Of a stretch of 64,000 nucleotides of DNA, positions 25,301-37,299 are shown piece by piece (the first letter of the stretch is position 1; each line of letters begins with the position of its first letter). This DNA comes from Polytrichum commune (taxonomy: Eukaryota; Streptophyta; Polytrichopsida; Polytrichales; Polytrichaceae), in the NCBI GenBank assembly GCA_950295325.1, contig OX485804.1, positions 37,636,001 through 37,700,000 of the forward strand, written 5' to 3'. The notes beneath the pieces were generated by a model, which saw only the letters and a program-made list of their open reading frames with translations, did no database searches and had not been told where the DNA came from. Position numbers and translations under genes: made by a program.

Positions 25301-28074
25301 GAGTATTTTGACTTTCGAAGATGTTTGTAGAGAACCTGAGAGATAAAATTTCCAGAGCCATATTTCCTGTGTTGTATCTGTCTGTGATGTACTTATGGCA
25401 CTTTGAGTTCTTTTCAGGTGATAGTGTGAATGCTTGAGTATTTAGACAATGTCCCATACTGACATACTGTCAAGCTGGCTTGCCTTCCAGCAATATGTAC
25501 ATAATAGTTTGTTTTACAATTGGGAGTGCAGGTTTTGAAAGAACCCAAGGTCTAGTTCTGTGGGTATGTTTTGCAAGCTTACGTTGTGCGGAATTTCTGA
25601 CATGCACCTGATTTTTATTTTTGTATCACCTTAATTTTCTTGAGTTCCATGGTCAAGTATAATGTCTTTTTCGAATTTGAGAATTTGAGTAGGCTCTTCT
25701 CAGTTTGTGGCAACTCCCTATACCATGTTTTGTCGCTCTTTTGGAAGCGGGTACAAGAAGCTCACATTTAATTATGGCAATGTCATTTTTGAAGGAGCTT
25801 CTAAGACATGTTTGCACCACTTGGTAATCAACACTAATTAATTCTTATTAATATTATGCCGTTTTCGGATGATTGCAGAGGAGAACCTATTCCAGGTGTT
25901 GAGTACTCTGTAGAAGAGACACGTATATGGGGGAATGTGCTGAACACTCTTGTAGAACTTTACCCAACACATGCTTGCAAGGAATATCTTGAGACATACC
26001 ATCTTTTTGACTTTAGACCTGATCGCATACCACAGTTGCAAGAGCTTTCAGAGGTGAGACTTCCAAGTGCTTACATCATTATATTTCATAACGAGGGTCT
26101 GCACGTGCTTTGGAGGGTCAAAATATATCTTTTGAGCTTAATTCTCAATTTGAGTATGTATTTCATATAATGCAAACACGTCTTTTAGACTTCATCTGAC
26201 TTGACGGCATACTTTCTGTCTACTTCTCGCTTTGTGCAACTCAATGGAATAGTCATATCCTGGTTGTAGTCACTCCCAGAGGACGACTGGACAGGAGATA
26301 ATATTGTCAGAATCTGGAGTTACTCCAATTCTACAAAAAAAATCCCAATTCAGAAGGATGTTTCTGAGATGTACAAACAACATTGTGTCTTCGAGCACTG
26401 CTGTTTGAGTAAGGTTCAAAGATTTCTTAGAATTTGCCGATGGCATTAGAGATTTGTCTGAGGAAATGCACTTTTGGCGGATACAGTAGCAGAGTCTGAC
26501 AATTCTATTCCAAGTACACGTTTTCAGAATTTATGATTGTGTTCTTTCCGTCCCCTTTTGAACACCAGAGATATCTGGATCTCTCGTTTGTTTGGATATG
26601 GGAAAAGGGCACCTCCGGAATAAAACCGGTCTGCAACAGATTATCTGCTTGTCCTTTGATTTCCTATTACGTACTACTATGCGGAGAGATGTAGATACGC
26701 TTAGGACTTGACAACACTAGGTAACAAAGAGTTTTTCTTTCACAGTGTCTAGCAGGGCTGTGTGAAAAAAACAGTTCCTTGTTGTGCTCCACCAGAAGAT
26801 TTGCCTGTTCTTTACTGTAACATGTATTGAATACCATCTTCTCTACTGTGCTGTTTTTAGGAGTGCAAGGCCACTTGAACTTCGGCAACTTAGTCTCTGA
26901 CCTAGTCAAGTCACGTCAGCCTGAGGCTTACTTCTAATTAGTGACAGATTCAGTGCCTTAAAGAGTTTGCCTACAAGTCCCAAGAGTTACACAATCCTCT
27001 TCCTGCCAGAAGTTAAAGAGTTTCAGCAGTAAAGCTTGCCCTGTAAATTGAGCGGTTTGTTTCCCAACTTTGGCTGGTCCCAGTACCAACTAGTTGCATG
27101 TAGAGTTCCAAATATTCCCGAGAACTTGCTTCTTCGTGATACTTAACTTTGCCGTTCATCATTCACTCCTTTAAAAGACTTGTGATAATAAGGTTCGATG
27201 CTGAATTTGGGAAGTGATCTATTGAAGTGACGTCCACCTGGAAGCTTGCTTTTCACAAGTGACAGATTCAGTGCGTTAAGAGTTTGCCTACAAGTCCAAG
27301 AGTTGCACGATCCTCTTCTCGTCAGAAGTTTTTAATGAGCAGTTTGTTTACCAGCTTTTGGGTCCCAATATATACTAGTTGCATGTAGTATTCCAAATAT
27401 TCTTGAGAACTTCGGTACTTCTTCAAAGGCTTGTGAAGATAAGCTCTGGTGATGGACCTTATCATGCATCTTCGAAGTGTATATTGATCAGTCCAGCGGT
27501 GTGAATTGTGTGGCAGATGTTGCAGAAAACCACAGGATGGCAGATTCGACCTGTTGCAGGCCTTTTACACCCGCGTGAGTTCCTGAATGCCTTCGCCTTC
27601 CGCACGTTCCATTCAACACAATATATTAGACACGGGAGCAATCCCATGTACACACCCGAGCCGGACATTTGCCATGAAATTTTGGGTCATGTGCCAATGT
27701 TTGCTGATCCGAGTTTTGCAGAGTTAGCCTGGGTGATTGGCCAGGCATCTCTCGGGGCTTCGGAGAAGGATTTGTGGCACCTGGCGAAACTGTATTGGTA
27801 CACCGTGGAGTTTGGCACCGTGAAAGAGGGTGAAGAAATCAAAGCGTTCGGCGCAGGTTTGCTGTCCAGTTTTGGTGAACTCAAGCACATGAGAGATGGA
27901 ACTGATGGTGTCATCCCCGAGTTTGTGGAACTCGATCCCTTCACGAAGCTGCCCAAAACGAGCTACAAAGACGGTTTTCAGAAGAAATACTATCTTTGTG
28001 ACAGTTTCACAGACACAGTTGCTAAGCTTAGGGCTTATTCGAGGAGCATTTGCAACCCGAAGTTGAGTCAATGA
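22377..28074 (+). CDS. AAH: plastid-type aromatic amino acid (phenylalanine) 4-hydroxylase, 5 exons
   Basis: Non-haem-iron enzyme converting phenylalanine to tyrosine. Non-flowering-plant members are reported to be plastidic and folate-dependent. Exons: 22377-22641, 23905-24020, 24379-24446, 25879-26053, 27517-28074; all introns GT-AG and all phases agree, giving 393 residues. Residues 1 to about 85 are rich in Ser, Ala, Arg and Tyr with few acidic residues, consistent with a chloroplast transit peptide. HDISNGAHILGFGAELGEDH opens the catalytic domain. The 2-His-1-carboxylate facial triad is visible: PDICHEILGH gives His261 and His266, and YWYTVEFG gives Glu306, with the family's 5- and 40-residue spacing. 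AFGAGLLSSFGEL follows. No ACT regulatory domain is present, as in other plant members. Intron 1 carries a MITE (23584-23799) and intron 4 an internal ~190-bp duplication. Substrate preference for Phe over Trp is inferred from the family. Confidence 0.94.
23584..23799. mobile_element. MITE, family M1 copy 3, in hydroxylase intron 1
   Basis: 216 bp with the family's long inverted ends (CACCGTTTATGGTATTTAGT at the left) and TA at 23582-23583 and 23800-23801. It lies 105 bp before the exon 2 acceptor, so it has been tolerated without removing the splice signal. Confidence 0.8.
26941..27430 (+). repeat. direct duplication in hydroxylase intron 4
   Basis: GTGACAGATTCAGTGCCTTA at 26941 recurs as GTGACAGATTCAGTGCGTTA at 27258. 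Similarity continues through ACTAGTTGCATGTAG and TTCCAAATATTC over about 190 bp. The copies differ by small indels. It lies just upstream of the final-exon acceptor, with no coding content. Confidence 0.8.
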
Positions 28075-28618
28075 TGTGGGAATTGAAGCAACAAAAGTCT
28101 CAACATGATAATTTAATTCAATCAAGTTAGGCAGGCCACAGTCTGACAGATCGTTGGAAAAAATGAACATAAATTTATAGGTAGATTAGCAATGTCATGA
28201 CAGATTTAATAGCATCTGATGATGCATGGCTGTATATATATGTATATACGACAGGAAACTCATGCTGATGATTATTACTGCACCTGATTATTACTGTCAG
28301 GTAGCCTTCTTTTTTAGTTCAGTCAAAAGGATAGGGGACCTCAAATTACTGTACAGAAGAGCTGCATTCAAAGTCCTGCTTTTGACATCTCGATTCAATG
28401 ATGTATTTTGCACATTTTTCAACACAATATCTGTACATGTTATGCAATAGAGCCTGATCTATGTCCTCTAATAATGTTTCTGAGCTTGACTCTTTCCTGA
28501 CATTTGAGCTATGTATGTGTGTCCTAGTCGGAAAAGGCTTGGAGGGTTCAACGTCTAAGGTATGTGGGGGCTCATGTGGTCATTCTTATCGGACATCTGT
28601 ATTTTTGAGTGGAATATA
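28075..28618. other. 3' flank of the hydroxylase gene
   Basis: Presumed 3' untranslated and downstream sequence. No clear polyadenylation signal was assigned and no repeat boundary is visible. Confidence 0.4.
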
Positions 28619-28780
28619 GACACCATTCTAGGTTCAATTGTTAACACAATTGGGAGGGCCTATTTGATTCCCTTGACCTCCTGTAACGTTTGCATCTCAA
28701 CTCTGATACATTTAAGAGAATTCCTGATTCAATCTATCGATCAAAATTGTATGTACAGTTAGAAGTGCCCATTAATATGG
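28619..28780 (+). repeat. dispersed repeat D2 copy
   Basis: Contains AGGTTCAATTGTTAACACAA, GACCTCCTGTAACG, GCATCTCAACTCTGA, GATCAAAATTGTATGTACAG and AGAAGTGCCCA in the order also found at 34936-35190, 48190-48345 and 50575-50795. All four copies are on the plus strand. The family has no protein signature and could be a SINE or a retroelement fragment. Confidence 0.6.
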
Positions 28781-31411
28781 CCGCTAGTCTATAATCCAGC
28801 ATTGGTGATCCGGGTTGAATTTGGAGACATATCAAAGTGGGACCTGATTTGGGCCAGGCTTGTCCAGGAGTTGACAATAGAGTCATGTGGGTAACTTACA
28901 CAATGAGTGTACTACTTACCTACTTCTGATTGGGCTGAAGTGCCGTATGTTGTTTTCCAAGATCAAAGAGTGGCTGAGTTAGTGACCACTTCTGTTTTTC
29001 TGCTTCCAATAATGCAACTGTTTGTGGTTCAGAATTCTCAGGAAATGACATATACGGTCTCAACCTGTGTGGTCAAGATGAAGTTTTATATATAAACAGT
29101 CAACTGTGCACGGAGTTTGCAGTTCAGTTCAGCATGCCAGTTTCGTCACCTGTGCGAAAGGAAGGACTCTGCGAGTGTGGCAGGAGGCACCTAACTATAC
29201 ATCATCATAAATTTGTGCATTAATCAGTGCATGAGAAGTCCATGGATCATCATGTGTCAGAGAGCATATAGGTTAGCAGTTTGGAAACTCATTATATAAC
29301 TATTTGTGTTCAATGTGTATATTTTGTCAGCATATCTATGGTGCTACACAAAGCTTCCCATGGTACAATCGAATATCTGCAAGTTTTGATTCAGAGTACA
29401 ACAAAGTAAAGAGCTGCAACCATATCTGTATGCAAGATTTTTGTGCTTCTCGTAAGGATAAATGAATGCTGAGGTTGAGATTGTCCTCACATGGATAATT
29501 ATAAGTAATCCTACAAATTCTGAGTGGCCCAGCATGCTGTTCACAATTCAAGTTTACTTAAAGCTTTCAAGTCCAGAAGATACTGGAACCTTGATTACAG
29601 ATTACTTAAATGAGTCTGTATATCTTTGTCGAAGTGAGTACCTTTGTGAGTATAAGTGTAGTAAGTACCAAAGAAACAAAACAATTGCAGACAGTAATGT
29701 TGGAGCTTCTGCACAAGCATGCGATGGTAGTTTTGTACAATTGATGCAGCCCCCTCAGAGGCCCATCCAACTTGGACAGCTCAAAAAATTATTCATTAAT
29801 ACCGTTGACAAGATATACATTGCAGCTTCTAGACATTGATCCAGAAGTACGTTTCCCTGAATCATCAGCTTATGCACAGCTGCCTTGCCATTACTGCAAC
29901 AGTAAGTACTGCGCATAGATGTGCACCTGTAGGAGTAGGAGTCGGATCCCAGGTCTTAAATGGTACGTACTCTCGAGTCTCCACCAAACAGAATTCCTAG
30001 CTAGCTACGAGTCTACCTAAGTTAATTAAAGAAGGCCGCAAGTCTTTGTGACCTATCTCATAATTGTCACACAAGTGACCTCCAACATCCTCCTATTTTG
30101 AGGCTTAGCCTGTTACCAATCGCAGACTACTTTATGTCGATGCAAGTAAAATAATCGTTGGCCAAACAGCAGTTTTGATGTTAGGAAGCAGTTCAAAACA
30201 GATGTTTGTGAATTGTAAAGACATCAATTTCAGGTAACTTGCAAGCCACAACTGTCTGCCAGTGGATAATCAGTAGCAACAAAATTGCATATGATCCCAC
30301 CTGGTGAGAAACATCAACATAAGTATCGCTACTGTACTATTGCATCCACACAAAAAACACAGACACTTTGATCCACTTAATGGAGGCAAAAGTCCCAGGT
30401 TTGAGAACTCATGAGTAAGTGGTGCACTGTGAAATCCTTGCAAAGCCACTTTTCTCCCAATAAAAACCACCAACAGGAATATATCGGTCACCTGCACTCA
30501 CTCCTTCAAGCTAAGGTTGTTCAAGTGCGGAGGGTTCTACACTTGATGGACCGCACCAACTTCCAAGCCTACAACCTACATGAAAGCCCAACCTCTTTTA
30601 AGTGCACTACCTCAAATAAATTGGTTCACCCCCGAGAGCTGATGAATGCATGATTGAGGACATAAGTGATGCCTTTTGAAATGGACACAATCTTCTCTGT
30701 AATTTTAACAACGACGCGAACATAAAAAGAAAACACATCTCAAACTACCGATGATTACCAACGCCAGCTACGATCAGACTACGTGTGCAGTCTTGGAATG
30801 TCACAGACAGGAAACCTCTCCGAAGCTGGGAAACTTGCAAACCTGGATTACACAGGCAAGGATACGACGAATTGCAAGAGAGGCTGCTGCGCCATCATCA
30901 TGAGTTAGAAGCAAGAGAGAGTGAGAGAGAGAGAGAGATGATCCGAACTTATTATGTAAAACAAGATCGGCGACAACGGGAAAGGGCACGCAAGAACACA
31001 TCCATGCCCCTTGCATAAGTGCATTCCAGCGTGCTCTCTCTCGTTGTCACCCAGCAGTGTAGTAACAATTCTCAAAACCACTACTTTTTCCTCCAAAATT
31101 TCAAAAGCAGGCTCCAACTGCAATCGCCGGCCACAACAATCAGTCATCACCTTCAGCTTGCGTCGATTCGATCATCACCACCTTCAAAAATTGCTACGAA
31201 GATTTCTGGGCCAACATTGATGCTGCCAAATGGGCCAACAGCAACCCCACGGTAACTCTAAGAATTTGTGAAAAAAAATTAGTCTAGTATGGATGATATT
31301 ATTCTGCACTGGACATAGATCTACCTGAACTTTGGCAGAGGAGACAGTTGAGAGTGTCGACTAACAACCAAAGCTCCTCAAAAAGGTTCGTTGGACAGAG
31401 TTGGGAAGCAG

Positions 31412-31442
<31 letters not shown>

Positions 31443-33395
31443 TCAGTGTAGGGCTAAGGGCAACAAGCTGAAACACCTTTCCAAGCAAGCAAGGAAGCAA
31501 AGTGAAGCTAGGGAGCACTCACACACTTACTCCTTCACTCAAAAACAGACAATTTTAATACTACTACACCCGGGAACAAGCCAGCCCGTGCTCAAACTGT
31601 AAAGAGTAGCCTAACCCAAACCGCTGCACTGACTGGGCCCTACTAAGCGTGTATCTGGCAGGTCCTGAAGGGAAGTTGCAAACCTGAGAGCGGTGGGAAA
31701 ACATGAGGATGCGGATGGTGGTGGTGCAATTTAAAGGGAATTGGGAGGCCTGTGAGTGGGGCCCAGGCAGGGAGAGGGAAACCTTTAAAATAATAGCGGG
31801 GGCAAGGACATGTACCTACACAAAACTTACACAATTTCAGAAGCGATCAACGAGGATTGGGACAACACCATTGTACAACACATCACAGAAGAGGCGAAAT
31901 ACATTCAATCCAGGCGTAGTAGTTGTTGTAGTAGTCATAGCGGTTAGAAGAAACAAGGGAGGATAGAAGAATAGATAGATAGACTAAAAAAGAAAAGGGG
32001 GAGAAAAAAAAGTCGTCTAAAGCTGTGATGAATCTCTCCTGGTTCCCGCCCAGGGCCACTTAGCTCAATTCCCAGAAAGAACAGATTTTTCCACCAATTC
32101 TCAGAAAGAGGAGGGATAAGTGACAAGACAATCCAGATTTTTCCAGATGATGCTTCTTGTCGCAAAAGGTGTGGAAATGACTAGCTACGTTTCTACAAGC
32201 TAAAAGAAGTTAGCCCGAAAGAATTTTCACCTCCTCCAACAGGTGCAGATGCTGAACGGGGATGTGACGACGGCGTCAAAGGGGATTTTACCGATCATTT
32301 GCGGTGGTGCAAGCATCAGCAGCCTCTGTTTGTTTGCATGAAAGTTGCCCAAAGGAGAGTTGAAACTTGAAACCACTGAGGGAGCTGGCCCCAGGAAAAC
32401 AGACCAAGTTTACTTACCCTGTCGATAGCTGGATGTACCCGGCTAGCCTGTGAACCTTCACTTAAAGTGAGTTGCCTTTTCCTTCATCATTTGGTGACAG
32501 AAGAAGAAATTCTTTACAGTCTGATATGCCCCATATAGCCCCTGAGAGCTTTGTGATCCAATAGTACGACGGTAATTGGAGTGGCAACAAAGGAAAAAAC
32601 AAAGGGAGGGTACATGCCCTTTATTATGATTCTGGCGCAATTAACGGCACTGCGGAAAATGATCTATTCATTCATAGTTGCAAGTTTGGCTTACTCTTGG
32701 AGAAGCATCCTTTCCATTACCCAGATGATCATGATAAGTTATCTGATTCAATCTACTACGACCATGTTGCTCCCTCTGCTTGCTTGCTTCAGCCCTGCCA
32801 CTTGGTAATAATAAGATGATGTGAAACTGGGGGGAGGGGGAAGAGGAGGAGGACGGTTTGTAATCATACCCGCACCGTGGTAACTTTAAAGTTTCACAGG
32901 GAGAGAGGCCAAAAGGTACAGCAGGCAATGATAGAAAAATGGTCGCATGATTCTGATGATGATGAGTAGTAGTAAAGCTCTGGCAAGCAGCATTGAGCAA
33001 GCTCATCAACTATTGATGAAATGAATTGAGTTGAATTTCACCCAGAGTCTTGAGTCAAGCTCTGTTGCATGCAAGGTTAAATAAAATACCCCGACTTAAT
33101 TAGACCCCAACCGGAGTCAGAGTGCTGAGGGCCTGCAGAAAATTGAGGTGGGTTTAAGGTGAAGGTCACTCACTGGCCAGTGTCCAGTGGTGATATGATC
33201 ATGGAATCCCTGACGCTCAATGCTTGATGAATGCAGACAGTCTACAGTGTGATGGAACCTGGGTTAAGTTATAACTCTCATCACGCATGCAGCTCCTTAT
33301 GAGTCCTCCACATCAATTCGGCCTCAGGAAGAGCCAGCCAGCAAGCAAGGCAGGCACAGGGGGTTGTCTCACACAGCTTTCAAGCTCCAGCTTGC
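28781..33395. other. intergenic, apparently unique sequence, no gene assigned
   Basis: Several medium frames exist (29462-29839 plus, 125 codons, NAEVEIVLTWIIISNPTNSE; 31011-31255 plus; 31944-32165 minus), but none shows a recognisable domain or a convincing exon series. The stretch holds a (GA)n run near 30911-30937 and a (GCAG)n microsatellite at 31409-31442. GC is higher between 30.7 and 32.9 kb and repeats are sparse there. An unrecognised non-coding transcript or an untranslated region is possible. Confidence 0.4.
31409..31442. repeat. (GCAG)n microsatellite
   Basis: Eight near-perfect tetranucleotide units seen directly. Confidence 0.95.
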
Positions 33396-33972
33396 AAGTT
33401 TGGTGGGCCAAGGTAAAAAGACTTTGGCCCTTCCCTTGCATGTGCCTAAGATGGCGAAGCTTTGTCGCAAGCTTGGTCCTCGCTTCTTTTGGATTGATTT
33501 TCAAGTTCAAGCCGGAACGTGAACTTGTAGTCATGTCAAGTCCATTGACTACATCTTCAAGTTCCAAATTGAACTTGGAAATCAATCCAAATAAAGAAGG
33601 AATCGAGCTCCACCATCTCCGAGGTACACATAAAGGTACATGTACTATTTCCATGTTGCCCCCCTAGGGCTAACCACATAGAGCTTCAACTCAAGCTCAA
33701 GCTTGCAAGTTTGACATGCCAAGGTTAAAAAAAAATGTGTGCGTTGGAGATGGTGGAGCTTGGTTCCTTCTTATTTTGCATTGATTTTCAAGTTCAAGCC
33801 ATACCTTCAAGTTGAAGTCATTGGACTTGACACGGCTAAAAGTTCACGTTTTGGCTTGAACTTGAGCATCAATCCAGAATAAGTGGGAACTGACCTTGAG
33901 ACAAAATTCCACCATCTTAGGCACATGTGAGGGTTGAAGTCTTTTTACCTTGGCCCACCAAACTTGCAAACC
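33396..33972. mobile_element. fold-back element with nested inverted repeats
   Basis: CAAGTTTGGTGGGCCAAGGT (about 33397) pairs with its complement near 33949-33968, and the adjoining TGTGCCTAAGATGG pairs with CCATCTTAGGCACA near 33911. Inside, GAGCTCCACCATCTCC (33606) pairs with GGAGATGGTGGAGCTT (33747), so smaller palindromes are nested in the larger one. No target duplication found. Non-coding. Confidence 0.6.
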
Positions 33973-34332
33973 CCCTGCCCTGCAGTTGAGATATGTTACT
34001 TCCAAGTTGAAGCCATCCCCCAAGTTACTTATTTCAAGTCCCACCAGGCTAGCCCAAATTGATCTACTTATTTTTACCTTCCTTCAAAAGTTCAAAGCTT
34101 TCCCATCACCGACCCACGACATCACTTGCTCGTGACATGACCCAACCAGCTCCTCCTGCAGTTTGCTTTGATCACTCTATCTCCCTAGTTTCTTGCACTG
34201 GTTAGCTTTTGTCTTAAAGGTAAACGTGCACTGTGCTTTATGTGGTCACTTGTCTTAATCTGACATCCGTAATCAGTATTTCCAGTTAAGAATGGACACC
34301 AGTAACAGTGAGGCATGTCTTACACGAGATAA

Positions 34333-34910
34333 GGGGTTGTTTACATCATGGACCATGAAGTCGCCCCTTGCTCCTCTAAAATATGTGATTGGTTGTTGAA
34401 CTCATCCTGGGACCACTTCGGTTTACATCAAGCAAAAAAGTAAGAGTGACCATGGAACTCGAGGTCCTCAAAAGGTCTATTTTTAGGTTTACATTATCCA
34501 CTGTCATGGTCCAACGGGTTTTGCAATGGGAGAGGCAAAAGAGGTTCTCTCGTTGCAAATGTTAGGGGACCATCGTAGAGAAATCCCGTTTTAATATGTA
34601 TATATGTTAATAACCACATGTATTTCATAGTTACGAGGAAAGAAGGGAAGAAAAAAGGGAGAAGGTCAAACATGAAGAAAATTGCCAAAACTGCCTTTTT
34701 GGACATATAATAAAAAAATCATCACATCCACTTTCTATCACATGGTCACTTCTCTTGGTCCACATTCGGTTTACACCTAGTCAAGGGCCCAAAGGCTTTA
34801 AGAATGCATTTTTAAGAAATCGGACCATGGAAGTGTTATCATGAAGTGTGACCATGGAAAAATGCCCTCTGACATGGGACAACTTCATGGTCCATGATGT
34901 AAACAACTCC
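34333..34910. mobile_element. PIF/Harbinger-like (Tourist-type) MITE
   Basis: A 578-bp element with inverted ends GGGGTTGTTTACATCATGGA / complement of TCCATGATGTAAACAACTCC (similarity about 35 bp), flanked by the 3-bp duplication TAA at 34330-34332 and 34911-34913. The TWA duplication and G-rich terminus followed by TTGTTT are typical of PIF/Harbinger MITEs. Internal GACCATGG motifs recur as subterminal repeats. No transposase. Confidence 0.82.
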
Positions 34911-34935
34911 TAAACTATGTGCTCAATGTAAGGAC

Positions 34936-35190
34936 TCCATTCTAGGTTCAATATTGGGGACAATTGCCACTCGGAGGTGCTCATGGTGTCTATTTTTCCA
35001 CTTGAGGAGAAATAGAAATCTTCACTTTACCCTTTCATATCTTTTGCATCCCCAACACCGCTTTGAAACTTGAAATGACAATCTTTTGTGATTCATCACA
35101 ATTTGCAAAGTGGGTTGAATGAGACAATTACTTGAGCTAATCCAACAATTAAAATATTGTATGTGGAGTTAGAAATGCCCACACGATTTA
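34936..35190 (+). repeat. dispersed repeat D2 copy
   Basis: Shares CTAGGTTCAAT, TTTGAAACTTGAAATGACA, GAATGAGACAATTACTTGAG, AATTAAAATATTGTATGTGG and AGTTAGAAATGCCCA with the D2 copies at 28619, 48190 and 50575. Orientation plus. The following ORF (35206-35541 plus, 111 codons) has no recognisable features. Confidence 0.6.
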
Positions 35191-35795
35191 GGGTAGGCTT
35201 ATGAGTTGCTTGGATGCTACATGCAAGACCTCACTTTTAGTTGGTTCTTTTGCCTCCCAAGCTTATATTTGTCTCTCTTTTGTGATGAATCAACACCTAC
35301 CCCTCCTTTGCTTCATGTTGGCCACTTGGTCATTAAGTGGAACAACAATAAGCAGTTTTTTGCTGTAAAGAGCAATGCCACAAAGCTTATTAGGAGCAAT
35401 ATTGCTGCACCAATGACTCCAATATGGAGGTTATCTTTCCACTCTTACCATAATCATAGTTTAGGTTTAGGTTTTAAGGGGCAACCTATATCACTAGGGC
35501 GACACATGAGCCCAAGTGTAAATGCAATTTGGGCCATGTGAGCACCCCAACTTGGTTGACGGTGGGGATGAGGAGCGGACAATTGCGGGCTTGGCAACGG
35601 GCAGGGGGTTGTAGGCCAGGCATGGGTTGCACCCATCTATTTTATCAAAGTGGACCCAGGGAGGTCGGGCCCATGGAAAAGGGCGGGGTGACCAACATGG
35701 TTGCATCCACAAGTTAAGATAAGATGGGTCTTGAAGAGTTACAACTAGCCTACTTCTCCTACAATATGAAGCTTGCGATTAGCAGGAGATGGCTA

Positions 35796-36174
35796 CACTA
35801 AATGTGATATTTAGTGTCATATGGTATTTAATGTCACTATGGTAGGTTTTTAGATGAGATTTCTTATGAATAAGTGAACAAATATTGTCATGGATGATGG
35901 ATGATGGACGAGTTCATCCATTGGCCAAAACCCTACCTTCTCTTGCCAGCAACTTGTGATGAACTATTGTCATGGATGATTGAAATTTGGATGAAAAATC
36001 ACGTGGTAAGTGATAGTAATTGCAACAGTGTAAATTTTTAATCCCCCCAAAATTTTACAAGGAATGACAAATAATGTTGGGTTAACAATTAGGGTTGGTG
36101 ACACTATACCGCGGTTTACAATTAGTATTGAACAAGACAATTAGAATTGGTGACACTAAATACGATATTTTGTG
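35796..36174. mobile_element. MITE, family M2, inserted in the left arm (TA duplication proven by empty site)
   Basis: Ends CACTAAATGTGATATTTAGT and, in complement, CACAAAATATCGTATTTAGT, flanked by TA at 35794-35795 and 36175-36176. The other arm of the enclosing inverted repeat carries the uninterrupted sequence GGAGATGGC-TA-GCAAATCTAG (as complement, 38649-38668), which shows the insertion duplicated TA. A related partial copy lies at 41579 onward. Its ends resemble family M1. Confidence 0.88.
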
Positions 36175-36344
36175 TAGCAAATCTAGACAGAGGGCGTAGC
36201 AGCTTTCCTCATGATCTCGGAGCTCTTCAACATTAAGGCGGGCATCCAACAGAAACATAAACTCAAGCAGTAAAAATATTGTTCATGGACTGGTTGAGAC
36301 ATCAACCACTACCACTTCCACCTGCAGAAGCATATGATGTGATT

Positions 36345-37030
36345 CAATACAAAAATACAAAGTATACAAGTGTGTAGAATATTAACATATTCATCCCATT
36401 ATTGACATTCACAGAACTTCAAGTTCCCTGCTTGAAGCCCGTTGTCAGTTACCCACAATGGAACTCCCCTTGAAAGTGGACCTTAAACAGAGGACTATCT
36501 CAAACTCTTGGCAACCCACTGCGCTGATACATTCATCTGTGGACCTGCTTGCACCACCATTTAAAGAATCTACAATTGTGCTAAATGGAATATTACTTGA
36601 ATTGGCTGCAGGAATAGCTTCATTGGAAACTCATTAGAGAGATACAGGCAGTAATGATGTCGACCCAAAATATTATTCATACAAGTATACAAGTGTTAAG
36701 AATATTGAAGCTGTAAAGCAAATATTCATCCCATTACGGCCATTCAGAGAACTTTAAAGTCTAGATTTGAAATTCATTGTCATTTGCCCACAATGGACCA
36801 CTCTGATTGCACATGTGAATGGTTATCTTCCCTTGACATTGGACCCTCAGACTTGTGATTATCACAAAACCTTGGCATCCACTGTGCTGCTACATTTATC
36901 TGGATACCTACTTGCAAAACCATTTAAAGAGTCTACCGTTGCTCTAAGTGACAATATCTTATTACTTCAATTGCCTGCAGGGATATTTTTAATATGATTT
37001 TCATTAGAAAAATACAGACAGTAATGAAGC
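36345..37030. repeat. two diverged direct copies of a ~340-bp segment
   Basis: Copy 1 (about 36350-36665) and copy 2 (about 36675-37030) share ACAAGTGTTAAGAATATT-like, ATTCATCCCATTA, CCATTTAAAGARTCTAC, ATTGSCTGCAGG and GATACAGGCAGTAATGA-like blocks in order. It lies inside the inverted-repeat structure, downstream (in gene orientation) of the kinase fragment. No frame conserved. Confidence 0.7.
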
Positions 37031-37299
37031 CAGACCAAAACATTGATCATTTGTCCTCATAAAGTGCATGAATTGGAACACTTGGCAAGTTATACCTAAA
37101 AACATCAATCGGCTGCTTCACTGTCCACCCCAGACCTTTATTGGACAACATTTTCATTGCCGGACAGATAATAAGGTCATGGTTTACAGATTACCAGGTG
37201 GATCAAAATTCGAACTGCCTCTGCATCATGGTACAAATTGCCTATACGTCTTTTGTTCCGCCTAAAGAACACACAAATTTCGTCGTCAAGATCAACTTT

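Noticed and set aside
30785-31255. Cluster of frames on both strands near a GA run
   Set aside because: All are short, rich in low-complexity residues and mutually overlapping; no exon series could be built.
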